From Myxococcales bacterium (GTDB lineage Bacteria; Myxococcota_A; Polyangia; Polyangiales; Polyangiaceae), in NCBI GenBank assembly GCA_025351875.1, contig JANXVA010000596.1, positions 1-45,904 on the forward strand: 45,904 nt of DNA, in the 5' to 3' direction. Every line of letters begins with the position of its first letter. The first letter of the stretch is position 1. Below are positions 7,601-15,996 of this stretch, in pieces. The position numbers and the translations under genes are program-made. Below the pieces are notes generated by a model. The model was not told the origin of the DNA. It did no database searches and saw only the letters and a list, made by a program, of their open reading frames with translations.

Positions 7601-9931
7601 GTGGGCAAGCCGAACCTCGCGCGACCCGTCACGACGTTCGAGCGGCAGTGGCCGTGGGCGTTGCTCGCCATGGGCGTGGGCTTCCTGCTCATCTTGATGA
7701 CGTTGCTCTTCGCGACGGGCTTCCTGTCGAGCATCAACGATCTCCGGTTCGGCCCGAACGTTCGCGGTTACACGGCGACGGGCATCCTGATGGGGCTGCT
7801 CTCGCTTCTCTTCGTGTTCCTCACGATGTGGTACTCGGCGCGCAAGCGCCGCAACGTGACGGGCGCGACGATGATGACGTGGCTCTGGGCCCACGTGTAC
7901 TTCGGCCTCATCGCCATCCTCGCGGCGATGCTCCACGCGGGCTTCGGTCTCGTGAGCGCGTCGTTCTCGAGCGGCAAGCTGCTCTTCCTCCTCTTCTCGG
8001 TGATCGTGGGCTCGGGCATCTTCTGGCGGCTCGCCTACGTCGTCGTGCCGCCCAAGGCCACGGTCGCGACGCTCAACTACTCCAAGGAGGGCGCGCTCCA
8101 TCGCGCCGAGGAGCAGGCGCTCGAGATCGAGAAGCTCACCGCCGGCAAGTCCGCCGAGCTGCAGCACCTCAAGGAGCAGCTCCTCGCGCGAGAGGTGCCT
8201 CAGCACGAGCTCGCGCAGCTCGCGAACGCCATCGTCGTGCCCGAGGAGCGCGCGCTCCTCGACGAGATCCTGCAGCTCGCGGCGAGCCGGCGGCGCGCGC
8301 TCGCCCGTCCGGCGATGCAGCAGGCCTTCACGAAGAAGCTGCAATTCTGGCGGATCGTGCACGTCCCGCTCGCGTTCATCTTCCTCTTCGCGCTCTTCTT
8401 CCACGTCCTCGGCGCGTTCGACTTCCACCGGAAGGTCGTCCCGATCGCCATCGCGGAGGAGGGCCCGCTCGCGGTCTTCAAGCCCTCGCAGGACTGCCAG
8501 GCCTGCCACAAGGCGATCTACGCGCAGTGGGCCGACTCGATGCACGCGCACGCGCTGAACAGCCCGCTCACCGTGGTGCAGAACAACCTCGACATGCGGC
8601 ACTCGCTCGCCGGGGCCGCCACGCCCGACCCGCGGCGCATGTGCATCAACTGTCACGGCCCCGTCGTCGCGGCGGTGACCGACGGCGACATCCTCCCCCT
8701 CCGCGGGCCGAAGCAGCACGAGGGCATCGAGTGCGTCGCCTGCCACCAGATGAACAACCCCGTCGGCCCGGGGGCGGGAGGGAGTGCCCTCGCTTATCAG
8801 GAGGAGCTCGTCCGCGGCGACCGCTACTTCGGACGCCTCGAGAACCCCGTCGGCAACGCCTACCACCGGAGCAGCAAGAGCGCGCTCTTCGAAGCGCCCG
8901 AGAAGCTCTGTCAGACGTGCCACATGGTGCATCTCAACCGAGACAAGGACCCGAAGATCGTGAAGGGCGTCGACCTCGTCCTCCAGACGACGTTCGACGA
9001 GTACAGGGAGTACCAGCGAGGCGGCGGCACCGGGAACTGCGTCACGTGCCACATGCCCGTCGTGGCCGGCCTGAAGCAGGCAGCCGACGGCGCCGTCGCG
9101 CCGTTCACCGTCGACTACACACCGCCGAACCGGCAGGTGCACGACCACGGGTTCGTCGGCGTCGACTACCCGCTCGACACGGTGGCAAAGCGCGATCCGC
9201 AGAAGGCGAAGCGCGCCGCGCTGCTCGCCAGCGCGGCCGTCTTCAGCATCGACAACCAGGCCGTCGCCGGCCAGAACCTCAACATCAAGCTCGCGCTCGA
9301 GAATCGCACCGGGCACAACCTCCCGACGGGCTTCGCGTTCGCGCGCCAGATGTGGATCGAGCTGGTCGTGAAGGACGGCGGGTCGACCCTCTTCTCCTCC
9401 GGACTGCTCGCCAAGAGCGACGACGACCTCTGCGACAACGGCACGTTCGGCGAGGCGACCAACCCGCTCCGCGGGTCCGTGCAGGGCTGCACCGCGGTGG
9501 ACAACTCACTGGTCAACATCCAGCTCAAGCTCGTCGACAAGATCGCGGTCGAGGCAGACAACTTCGGCCAGCCGAAGAAGGACGAGGGCGGCGACAACGT
9601 CCTCATCCAGTCGCGTGAGGGCAACGAGACCTATCTCCAGTTCCTCACCGGCGGCGGCGTCGCGCGCACGCGTCCGGTCGACAAGGCGTCGATGGGTCCG
9701 CTGCGTCCCCTCCAGCGAAAGACCTACAACTACTCGGTCCCGCTGCCGCGCACGGTGCGCAACGGGACGTGGACGGCTCGACTCCTCTTCCGCAACCTCC
9801 CGCCGTACTGGGTTCGCGCGATGGGCAAGGAGCAGAAGCCGGGGACCGCCGATGGCCCGCAGCTCGGGCCGCTCGTCCCGAACCTCCAGGTCGTGGAGAT
9901 GGCGAAGCAGGCAGGCACGTTCTCGCGTTGA
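7601..9931 (+). CDS. Membrane di-haem b / penta-haem c cytochrome
   Basis: GTG 7601 lies two bases after the previous stop and gives 776 residues. Five membrane helices are seen at about 19-40, 58-78, 92-113, 126-147 and 252-270. Helix 3 has H98/H112 and helix 5 has H254/H268. Both pairs are spaced HX13H, as in the cytochrome b of bc complexes, which fits two stacked haems b. Between helices 4 and 5 is a Glu/Leu-rich helical segment (~160-240), likely cytoplasmic and able to dock the FeS protein. After helix 5 come five CxxCH haem c motifs at 299, 348, 378, 437 and 480. The last ~230 residues form an Ig-like beta domain with the RTGHNLPTGF motif common in multihaem cytochromes. The topology puts the c haems in the periplasm. 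The terminal acceptor or catalytic role is unknown. Confidence 0.9.
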   Translation: MGKPNLARPVTTFERQWPWALLAMGVGFLLILMTLLFATGFLSSINDLRFGPNVRGYTATGILMGLLSLLFVFLTMWYSARKRRNVTGATMMTWLWAHVYFGLIAILAAMLHAGFGLVSASFSSGKLLFLLFSVIVGSGIFWRLAYVVVPPKATVATLNYSKEGALHRAEEQALEIEKLTAGKSAELQHLKEQLLAREVPQHELAQLANAIVVPEERALLDEILQLAASRRRALARPAMQQAFTKKLQFWRIVHVPLAFIFLFALFFHVLGAFDFHRKVVPIAIAEEGPLAVFKPSQDCQACHKAIYAQWADSMHAHALNSPLTVVQNNLDMRHSLAGAATPDPRRMCINCHGPVVAAVTDGDILPLRGPKQHEGIECVACHQMNNPVGPGAGGSALAYQEELVRGDRYFGRLENPVGNAYHRSSKSALFEAPEKLCQTCHMVHLNRDKDPKIVKGVDLVLQTTFDEYREYQRGGGTGNCVTCHMPVVAGLKQAADGAVAPFTVDYTPPNRQVHDHGFVGVDYPLDTVAKRDPQKAKRAALLASAAVFSIDNQAVAGQNLNIKLALENRTGHNLPTGFAFARQMWIELVVKDGGSTLFSSGLLAKSDDDLCDNGTFGEATNPLRGSVQGCTAVDNSLVNIQLKLVDKIAVEADNFGQPKKDEGGDNVLIQSREGNETYLQFLTGGGVARTRPVDKASMGPLRPLQRKTYNYSVPLPRTVRNGTWTARLLFRNLPPYWVRAMGKEQKPGTADGPQLGPLVPNLQVVEMAKQAGTFSR

Positions 9932-10016
9932 GCCGTCGGTCGCGCGGGCGGCGGAAAAATGGCGGTTTTCGACGCGAAGCGGGTATCGTCTGGTCCCTCT
10001 AGGGAGGCTTCTCACG

Positions 10017-10190
10017 ATGCGTATGCTCAAGTTTTTCCTCGCTGCCGTAGTCCCGTTCGCGCTCCTCGGTTGCCCTGACAAGGCGAGCCCCGATCCCGCT
10101 GCAGGCAAGGGCTCGGCGACGCCGGCGGCGAAGGCCGGCGGATCTGCCGCTCCCGCAGCAGCTGCCCCCGCGAAGAGTGGCGGCTGGTAG
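10017..10190 (+). CDS. Small Ala-rich lipoprotein (57 aa)
   Basis: A short gene starting at ATG 10017, preceded by an AGGGAGG ribosome-binding site about ten bases upstream. The product has a signal peptide ending in the lipobox LLGC (C19). A low-complexity Ala/Pro/Gly/Lys tail of about 38 residues follows and ends in SGGW. It is likely anchored in the envelope and disordered. Its 3' end overlaps the GTG start of the next gene by 14 bases, so it belongs to the same transcript. No function is recognised; its position between two haem c proteins suggests an accessory or spacer role, which is only inference. Confidence 0.75.
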   Translation: MRMLKFFLAAVVPFALLGCPDKASPDPAAGKGSATPAAKAGGSAAPAAAAPAKSGGW

Positions 10191-12243
10191 CAGGGTCACC
10201 CGGCTGACCGCGGCCGCCTCGGTCCTCGCCGCTGCCGCGTTGGCGGCGGCGTGCACCACGCGGTCCGCGGACGCCACCCGGCGGGAGCCTTCCTCCGTCG
10301 ACGCGAGCACGCTTGGCCCCTCGGATTCCGAGTCGATCGCGCAGCTCCGTATCTTCGAGGAGGAGACACGACGCGCCTTCGATCTTGGCAAGCCCCCGAG
10401 CGCGGAGACGGGCATGGGCGCAGATCCGTGGACGGTACGCCGTCTGGCAGCGCCCGCGCGCGGGTGGGTCGGGATCCTTCGCGGGCGCTCCGCCGTCGTC
10501 CTGCTCGACGACGACCTGCACGAGATCGCACGCGCCACCGCTCCACGGTCCCCGACGGGGCTCGCGGTCGCCAAGAACGGCGACGTCCTCGTCACCGGCG
10601 AGCTGTCGCCGACCGTCGCGCGGTTCGCCGTGCGCGGCGCGACCCTCACGTCGCTCGGCGAGACCAGGGTCTCCGGGGTCACGGGCCTGCGCGACATCAC
10701 GACCTCGCCGGCTGGAGTCGTCTGGGCGCTCGACGAGCGTGGCGCGCGCCTCCTCCGCATCGGCCCGGATGGCCAGGTCGCCGCCAGCTACGCCGTCGGA
10801 CACGGCGCGTCACAGGTGCTCGCCACGACCAAGCACGTCGTCGTCCTGGCCGTGACCGATCACGCCCTCGAGGTCTTCACGACCGACACCAGCGGGCTCC
10901 CGACCGGACAATCGCCTGTTCGCGTGACCCACGACGGTCCCATGTGGGGCTTCGACGCGCGCGAGACAGGCGGCGGGCTCGTGCTCGCCGCCGGAGGTGT
11001 CGAGGACCACCCTCTCGACCGAACCGGCGGGTTCTTCGGCTACATCGACTCGTTCGTCTTTGCCTACCGCGTGCATGATGCAACCGTCGAGCGGCTCGCG
11101 TCGATCAACGTCTCGGAGCAGGGCGTGATCACCCCGAAGGGCGTCGCGATCGACTCCGCGGACGGCGAACGCATCGAGCTCTTCGTGACTGCGTATGGAA
11201 GCGCGTCGGGGCTCCGGGCATCGCTGCGCATCGGCTCGGCGCCCGCGCTCTCGGCCACCACGCTCGTGCCGGGTATCCGCGCCGTCGAGCGCTCACCCGC
11301 CTCGACCGCGATGGCCAATCCCCTCCTCGATGCCTGGGTGCTCTGGACCGACGCTGGCGTCCGCGTGGTCCCGGTCGCGCGCGAGACTCCGCGTGCGCTC
11401 GCGTCGCGGCTCGGCGAAGCGCTCTTCTTCACTTCGCTCATGGCGCCGAAGAACACGAGCGCCGGCGCGCTCAGCCGCTTCACTTGCGAGACGTGCCACT
11501 TCGAGGGTTACGTCGATGGTCGAACACACCACACGGGGCGCACGGACATCCATGCGACGACCAAGCCACTCGTCGGGCTGGTCGGCAATCGCCCCTACTT
11601 CTCGCGCGCGCTCGACCCCGATCTGTCGACCATTGCGCACGCCGAGTTCCGCGTCGCGGGCGCCGGCAGCGAGACCGATCCTTTCTTCGCCATCGAGCCG
11701 CGCGAGCACCGCTGGCTCGAGCATCTCGGCGTGTCGGAGCGGACCGAGCCGCTCGAGCTGCGCCGCGCGCTCATGCGGTTCCTCACGGACTTCTCGCACC
11801 GCCCGAACCCCGCGATCGTCAGTCGACCCACTGCCGCCTTCGACGTGACGGAGCGCGAAGGCGCGCGCTCGTTTCGCGATCGCTGCGAGACGTGCCACAG
11901 CGCTCGCCTCTCTGCGGACGATCCGGCGACCGGCGTGCCCTTCGATCGCTGGGAGGCCATGATCTTCGCGGAGGCTGCGCCCATCGTCTGGGGCAGCGCC
12001 GGGTACCGCAAGACCGGCGTGACTCCCTATGTCTGCGCGGACGGCGCGCGGACACCGTCGCTACGTCGACTCTACAAGAAGCATCCATACTTCACGAACG
12101 GCTCCGCGAAGTCGATCGACGAGGTGCTCGACTCGGTGCGCTTCGCGCACGCGGAGACATTCCATGGACGGGCTCCGGACGGCGCGACCGCGCTCTCCGC
12201 CGCGGACAAGCGCGCGCTCCGGTCCTTCCTCGATCTCCTCTGA
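10177..12243 (+). CDS. Beta-propeller and di-haem cytochrome c (MauG/peroxidase-like) lipoprotein
   Basis: GTG 10177 gives 688 residues. The N-terminus is Arg-containing and hydrophobic and ends in lipobox LAAAC, so the protein is probably a lipoprotein. Residues ~90-400 carry repeated beta segments of a YncE/SMP-30-like propeller. The C-terminal third resembles the di-haem cytochrome c peroxidase/MauG family, with haem motifs CETCH at 437-441 and 570-574 and a YFSRALDPDLSTIAHAEF stretch between them. The family reduces peroxide or oxidises protein side chains in the periplasm. Which reaction occurs here is not evident. It follows the membrane cytochrome by about 245 bases with only the small lipoprotein between, so it is a candidate electron acceptor. 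A distal haem ligand could not be assigned. Confidence 0.82.
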   Translation: MAAGSRVTRLTAAASVLAAAALAAACTTRSADATRREPSSVDASTLGPSDSESIAQLRIFEEETRRAFDLGKPPSAETGMGADPWTVRRLAAPARGWVGILRGRSAVVLLDDDLHEIARATAPRSPTGLAVAKNGDVLVTGELSPTVARFAVRGATLTSLGETRVSGVTGLRDITTSPAGVVWALDERGARLLRIGPDGQVAASYAVGHGASQVLATTKHVVVLAVTDHALEVFTTDTSGLPTGQSPVRVTHDGPMWGFDARETGGGLVLAAGGVEDHPLDRTGGFFGYIDSFVFAYRVHDATVERLASINVSEQGVITPKGVAIDSADGERIELFVTAYGSASGLRASLRIGSAPALSATTLVPGIRAVERSPASTAMANPLLDAWVLWTDAGVRVVPVARETPRALASRLGEALFFTSLMAPKNTSAGALSRFTCETCHFEGYVDGRTHHTGRTDIHATTKPLVGLVGNRPYFSRALDPDLSTIAHAEFRVAGAGSETDPFFAIEPREHRWLEHLGVSERTEPLELRRALMRFLTDFSHRPNPAIVSRPTAAFDVTEREGARSFRDRCETCHSARLSADDPATGVPFDRWEAMIFAEAAPIVWGSAGYRKTGVTPYVCADGARTPSLRRLYKKHPYFTNGSAKSIDEVLDSVRFAHAETFHGRAPDGATALSAADKRALRSFLDLL

Positions 12244-12284
12244 GCCCGGGTGTGGTGTCGCATTCCCGCACCGTACCCGCACGG

Positions 12285-12989
12285 TCAGCCGCGCGGCTCG
12301 TCGCGGGTGTCCACGGCAGGCATCAACCGTGCGAACCATCCCGCAGCTCGGCCCGAAACCTCGCCGAGCTTCCCGGACTCCTCGAACCGGTGCCCGGCGC
12401 CGGCGACGACCGAGAGCTCGCGCGCGCACGTCATCGCCAGGGCCGCCTTGCGATTCATGTCGACGGCCGCGGTGTCTTCGCCAGCGACGATCAGCAGCGT
12501 CGGAGCGCTGACGCGATCGAGGACGTCCATTGCGAGATCGAGTCTCCCGCCACGACAGACGATGGCGGCGACGTCGTCGGGGCGTTGCGCCGCTGCGATC
12601 AAGGCAGCCGCGGCACCGGTGCCCGCGCCGAAGAGGCCCAGCGGAAGGCCGTGGGTTCGCCTCCCGGCGCGGAGCGAGTCGCAGATGCCGACCACCCGCG
12701 AGGCGAGCAGCGAGATGTCGGTCCGACGCGTCGACGTCAGCGCGTCCTTGGCGTCCTCCTCGGGCGTGAGGAGATCGATCAGGAGTGTTGCGACGCTTGC
12801 GTCCTGACGCAGCGTTTGCGCCACGAGCTTGTTGCGCGGGCTGTGCCGACTGCTCCCGCTTGCGTGTGCGAAGAGCACGATCCCTCTCGGCTCGCCCGGC
12901 ATCTCGAGCTGTCCTTCCAGCTGGAGGCCGCCCACGTCGATACGCACGAGGTAACTCTCGACCGCTGCGCGATGGGTTTCGGTTTGCAT
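12285..12989 (-). CDS. Alpha/beta-hydrolase fold protein (dienelactone-hydrolase-like) lacking the nucleophile serine
   Basis: The 234 residues have the layout of small DLH-like hydrolases that are often found alone or fused to phosphoribosyltransferases. The oxyanion segment LFAHASGSSRHSPRN is present (residues 39-53), as are a candidate acid ED172 and a candidate histidine GAGHRF (H200). The nucleophile elbow reads GLFGAGTGAAAAL. Where relatives have G-A-S-T-G, this protein has Gly123 instead of Ser. It may be a pseudoenzyme or have changed function. It is soluble with no signal peptide. It converges with the di-haem cytochrome gene, and ATG 12989 is chosen because the conserved fold starts shortly after it. 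Confidence 0.75.
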   Translation of the reverse strand: MQTETHRAAVESYLVRIDVGGLQLEGQLEMPGEPRGIVLFAHASGSSRHSPRNKLVAQTLRQDASVATLLIDLLTPEEDAKDALTSTRRTDISLLASRVVGICDSLRAGRRTHGLPLGLFGAGTGAAAALIAAAQRPDDVAAIVCRGGRLDLAMDVLDRVSAPTLLIVAGEDTAAVDMNRKAALAMTCARELSVVAGAGHRFEESGKLGEVSGRAAGWFARLMPAVDTRDEPRG

Positions 12990-13125
12990 CCTCGCTCGCC
13001 ATGCATTCGCCGTACCGTCCTCGAGACGCGCCCCTCCTCTCACGCGTCTTCGCCTCTGTGCTCCCGTTCCAATCTCGTCGTCTCGCGTCGTGTGAGCTCG
13101 CTCGCGAAGCGAAGGCCGCACTCCC

Positions 13126-13668
13126 TTACGAGATCAGGCGACGGACGAGGGCCATGAAGCGTTGCCACGGGAGCGGCTCGAGCACGCCGGGCCCGACGGC
13201 GGACGAAGGGGGCGGAACGTCATCCTCGTCAGCCGGAAGCGTCGCGAGGAGCCCGGCGCTCGTCCGCGGGACGAACACCCCCGCGCACTCCTCGCAGCGG
13301 AGGAGATCGGCGCCGGTCGCAGTCGCAATGGACGTGCGATCTCCGCGCGCGCCGACCTCCGCCTTCACGACGTAGCGCTCGATCGCGAGTTGCCTCGTGC
13401 ACCGAGGACACGCGCCCGTCGCGAACGCCTCGTTGCGGAGCGAGCTCGTGGGCATGCTCGGCCGCGAGGCGCGGGCCGTCTCGGTCTTCAGGACCTCGGT
13501 CGCGACGCGCTTGACCTCGCCATCGAACCAGTCGACCCACATGCCGCCGCACGAGGCGCAGACATCGACCTCGGCCTCGGCTAGGCGCTCGACGGTCATC
13601 GGCTCGGCGCAGCCAGGACAGCGCACGGCCGCGCCGCGATAGCCGCCGACACTGCCGGTGATGTCCAC
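13126..13668 (-). CDS. Double zinc-ribbon protein (paralogue of 1832-2323)
   Basis: The 180 residues start at GTG 13668, preceded on the minus strand by a GGGGGGAA ribosome-binding site. Cysteine pairs C17/C20 with C37/C40, and C87/C90 with C125/C128, form two zinc ribbons. The WVDWFDGEVKRVATE segment matches the equivalent part of the protein at 1832-2323. The C-terminal PWQRFMALVRRLIS resembles the paralogue's end. It follows nuoI by 18 bases and may be expressed with it. Function is unknown; a role in complex I assembly is possible only by position. Confidence 0.78.
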   Translation of the reverse strand: MDITGSVGGYRGAAVRCPGCAEPMTVERLAEAEVDVCASCGGMWVDWFDGEVKRVATEVLKTETARASRPSMPTSSLRNEAFATGACPRCTRQLAIERYVVKAEVGARGDRTSIATATGADLLRCEECAGVFVPRTSAGLLATLPADEDDVPPPSSAVGPGVLEPLPWQRFMALVRRLIS

Positions 13669-13686
13669 TGGTTCCCCCCGAGGCGC

Positions 13687-14346
13687 CTAGTGCGCGATGT
13701 GCTCGCGCGAGATGCCCGGGTGTGTCGGATCACCAGGCTCGTGGCGCGGGTTGGCCGTCTCGTGGCCGCCGTCGCGAGCCGTCATTCCGAGGAGCAGATC
13801 CTTCGAGTAGATGAACTGATCGCGCGAGTCGTAGGGGACGGCGTGGATGCCGGTGTCCATGCGAATCGCGTCGCACGGGCAAGCTTCGACGCAGAAGCCG
13901 CAAAAAATACAGCGGAGCTCGTCGATGACGAACTTCACCGGGAAGCGCTCGTAGCCGCGGCGCTTGTCGCCCTCGGGATACTCACCGGCCTCGATGAAGA
14001 TGCACTGCGCGGGGCACGCCGTCGAACAGCAGAGACACGCGACGCAGCGGACGCTCTTGTCGTCACGGGCGGTGAGGCGGTGGACGCCGCGGAAGCGCTC
14101 GGGGTACGGGCGCTTCTGCTCGGGATAGCTGATCGTCGTGATGCCTTCGGCCCAGCGATCGGTGACCGGGTCCGGGCGCGTGCCGCGGATCATGTCGCGG
14201 GTGTTCTTGAAGAAGTGGCTCATCGTCGCGCCGAGACCGTTGAAGATCTCGGGCAGGTAGGACTGCACGGCGGCCGTCTTCTCGGTGTACTCGAGCGGCG
14301 TCGCATTGAGCGGAGCGGGCGGCTTCTTGGGGAATGCGCGGGCCAT
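13687..14346 (-). CDS. nuoI: NADH-quinone oxidoreductase subunit I
   Basis: The 219-residue protein has two [4Fe-4S] motifs: C101/C104/C107 with C111-P, and C146/C149/C152 with C156-P. This is the ferredoxin-like subunit that carries clusters N6a and N6b in the peripheral arm of complex I. The N-terminal ~60 residues, with an amphipathic helix (LPEIFNGLGATMSHFF), fit the family. Start ATG 14346 is clear. It lies downstream of nuoH with a 223-base gap, unusual next to the 2-base nuoG-nuoH spacing. Confidence 0.95.
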   Translation of the reverse strand: MARAFPKKPPAPLNATPLEYTEKTAAVQSYLPEIFNGLGATMSHFFKNTRDMIRGTRPDPVTDRWAEGITTISYPEQKRPYPERFRGVHRLTARDDKSVRCVACLCCSTACPAQCIFIEAGEYPEGDKRRGYERFPVKFVIDELRCIFCGFCVEACPCDAIRMDTGIHAVPYDSRDQFIYSKDLLLGMTARDGGHETANPRHEPGDPTHPGISREHIAH

Positions 14347-14569
14347 TTGGCGGCCACTCTACCGCGAAGTGCACCCTGGGCCAAGGCTCGTCAGGCCAGC
14401 AAACCACGCAGCGAGCAATCGCGAGACCTCACCAACGGAAGCTCACAGCCTCACGAAACTCAGGCGTGTATCGGCCCCGCCGCGGCGCCGTTCGCCGCAG
14501 GGACTCCCGCCGGCCCAGGTCGCGAAATAAGGCGGCTAGGCGAAGCCTGAGGGGCGAAGCCCAACCTGC
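14347..14569 (-). promoter_or_regulatory. nuoH-nuoI intergenic spacer with two small hairpins
   Basis: Just after the nuoH stop, two consecutive short perfect hairpins are seen in the minus-strand transcript: GGGC-TTC-GCCC (14552-14562) and AGGC-TTC-GCCT (14538-14548). A TTATTT stretch follows them. They could act as a weak terminator/attenuator or an RNA-stability element that sets nuoI level relative to nuoGH. The remaining ~190 bases show no convincing gene. Confidence 0.4.
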
Positions 14570-15994
14570 CTAAACGCGCATCGGGGCGGACTTGGTACCG
14601 CCTGCCGCCGACGCGAACTTCGCGCTGGAGCCGACGATCTGCTCGCGCGTGAGGCGCGGCCGCAGGAGACCCACGACGATGTAGACGAGGAGGGCAGTGA
14701 TCGCGAGGGCCACGATCGCCTGCGTCACGTCGCCAGCGACCTTCATGAACGACGCCGCGCTGTCGCCGCCGCGCTGGAGCGCAAGCCACACGATGCCGGT
14801 CGCGAAGATGTTCGCGAGCGACGCCGGCAGGAGCACCGTCCACCCCAGCTTCATCAGCTGGTCGTAGCGGAACCGCGGGAGGCTCCAGCGAATGAACGCC
14901 TGGATCCAGCAGAGGAAGAGCGTCTTGCCGAAGAAAGCGACCACGCCGAAGATGAGCACCCAGATGTGCGGGAGCTTCGTCGCGAAGAGCTCGGTGTCGC
15001 CGAAGGCGACGTGCAGGCCGTCACGGTGGAGGAAGGGCAGCTGCCAGCCGCCGAGGAAGATCGTGACGAGCAGCATCGAGCTCGTGACGATCTCCATGTA
15101 CTCGGCGAAGTAGAACATGCCGAACTTCATGCCCGAGTACTCGGTGAAGTACCCGGAGACGAGCTCGCTCTCTGCCTCGGGGAGGTCGAATGGGATGCGC
15201 TTGATCTCGGCGGTGGCCGCGGTGAAGAAGAGGAAGAACGCGAGCGGCTGGACGAAGATCCCCCACGCGTTGTCACCCTGCCAGCGAACCATGTCATCGA
15301 GGCGGACCGAGCCGTAGACCATCATCGCGCCGACGAGCGAGAGGCCCATCGTGACCTCGTAGCTGACCATCTGGCTGGCCGCGCGAAGCGCGCCCATGAG
15401 CGAGAACTTGTTGTCGCTCGACACGCCGGCGATCGCCGCGGCGACGATGCCTTGACCCGCCATCGCGAACACGAAGAGCAGCCCGACGTTGAGGCCGACG
15501 ACGACGAGCTCGATCGGGTGAGAGCCCATGCTGATCCCGAAGCGCTGCGCGGCCGGGAAGACGACGGACATCGCGTAGCCGGCGGGGCACACGCCGTTGA
15601 CCGGGAGCATCGCCGGGCTGTCGGTCTTGAAGCAGACCGACTTCCAGAGCAGATCGGTGCTGATCGTATCGCCGAACGGGATGACCGCCAGCAGCACGAG
15701 GACGGGGATCATCGCGAGCATCGGCGCGAGGCTGAAGAGGAGCTTGTCCGCCTTGGGCGGCATGAAGTCCTCCTTCGTGAAGAACTTCACGCCGTCGGCG
15801 GCCGTGTGGAGGAGGCCGGCGACCCGCAGCTCGAGGCCGAAGATCTTCAGCGTGGCGCGGTTCGGACCGATGCGGTCCTGCATCATCGCGCCGCCGCGAC
15901 GGTCGTACCAGGTGAGGAGACCGGCAACGTTGAAGACGAAGCCGACAATCACGGCGATCTTCACGACGGTCCAGATGAGGCTCGTGATCGTCAT
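14570..15994 (-). CDS. nuoH: NADH-quinone oxidoreductase subunit H
   Basis: The 474-residue polytopic membrane protein belongs to the NuoH/ND1 family. Signature segments are DRRGGAMMQDRIGPNRA near the N-terminus, the loop IPFDLPEAESELVSGYFTEYSGMKFG, and FIRWSLPRFRYDQLMKLGW. It forms the quinone-chamber part of the membrane arm that contacts NuoB/D/I. It is longer than typical (~330-350 residues). Extra residues lie at ~85-165 (an inserted loop with Cys-containing SVCFKTD) and in the C-terminal extension. It starts two bases after nuoG, with which it is clearly co-transcribed. Confidence 0.95.
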   Translation of the reverse strand: MTITSLIWTVVKIAVIVGFVFNVAGLLTWYDRRGGAMMQDRIGPNRATLKIFGLELRVAGLLHTAADGVKFFTKEDFMPPKADKLLFSLAPMLAMIPVLVLLAVIPFGDTISTDLLWKSVCFKTDSPAMLPVNGVCPAGYAMSVVFPAAQRFGISMGSHPIELVVVGLNVGLLFVFAMAGQGIVAAAIAGVSSDNKFSLMGALRAASQMVSYEVTMGLSLVGAMMVYGSVRLDDMVRWQGDNAWGIFVQPLAFFLFFTAATAEIKRIPFDLPEAESELVSGYFTEYSGMKFGMFYFAEYMEIVTSSMLLVTIFLGGWQLPFLHRDGLHVAFGDTELFATKLPHIWVLIFGVVAFFGKTLFLCWIQAFIRWSLPRFRYDQLMKLGWTVLLPASLANIFATGIVWLALQRGGDSAASFMKVAGDVTQAIVALAITALLVYIVVGLLRPRLTREQIVGSSAKFASAAGGTKSAPMRV

Positions 15995-15996
15995 CG

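Noticed and set aside
7595..9316. Minus-strand open frame of 573 codons
   Set aside because: It is antisense to the multihaem cytochrome with its five CxxCH motifs. The composition (Arg/Glu/Val-rich) is typical of a shadow frame.
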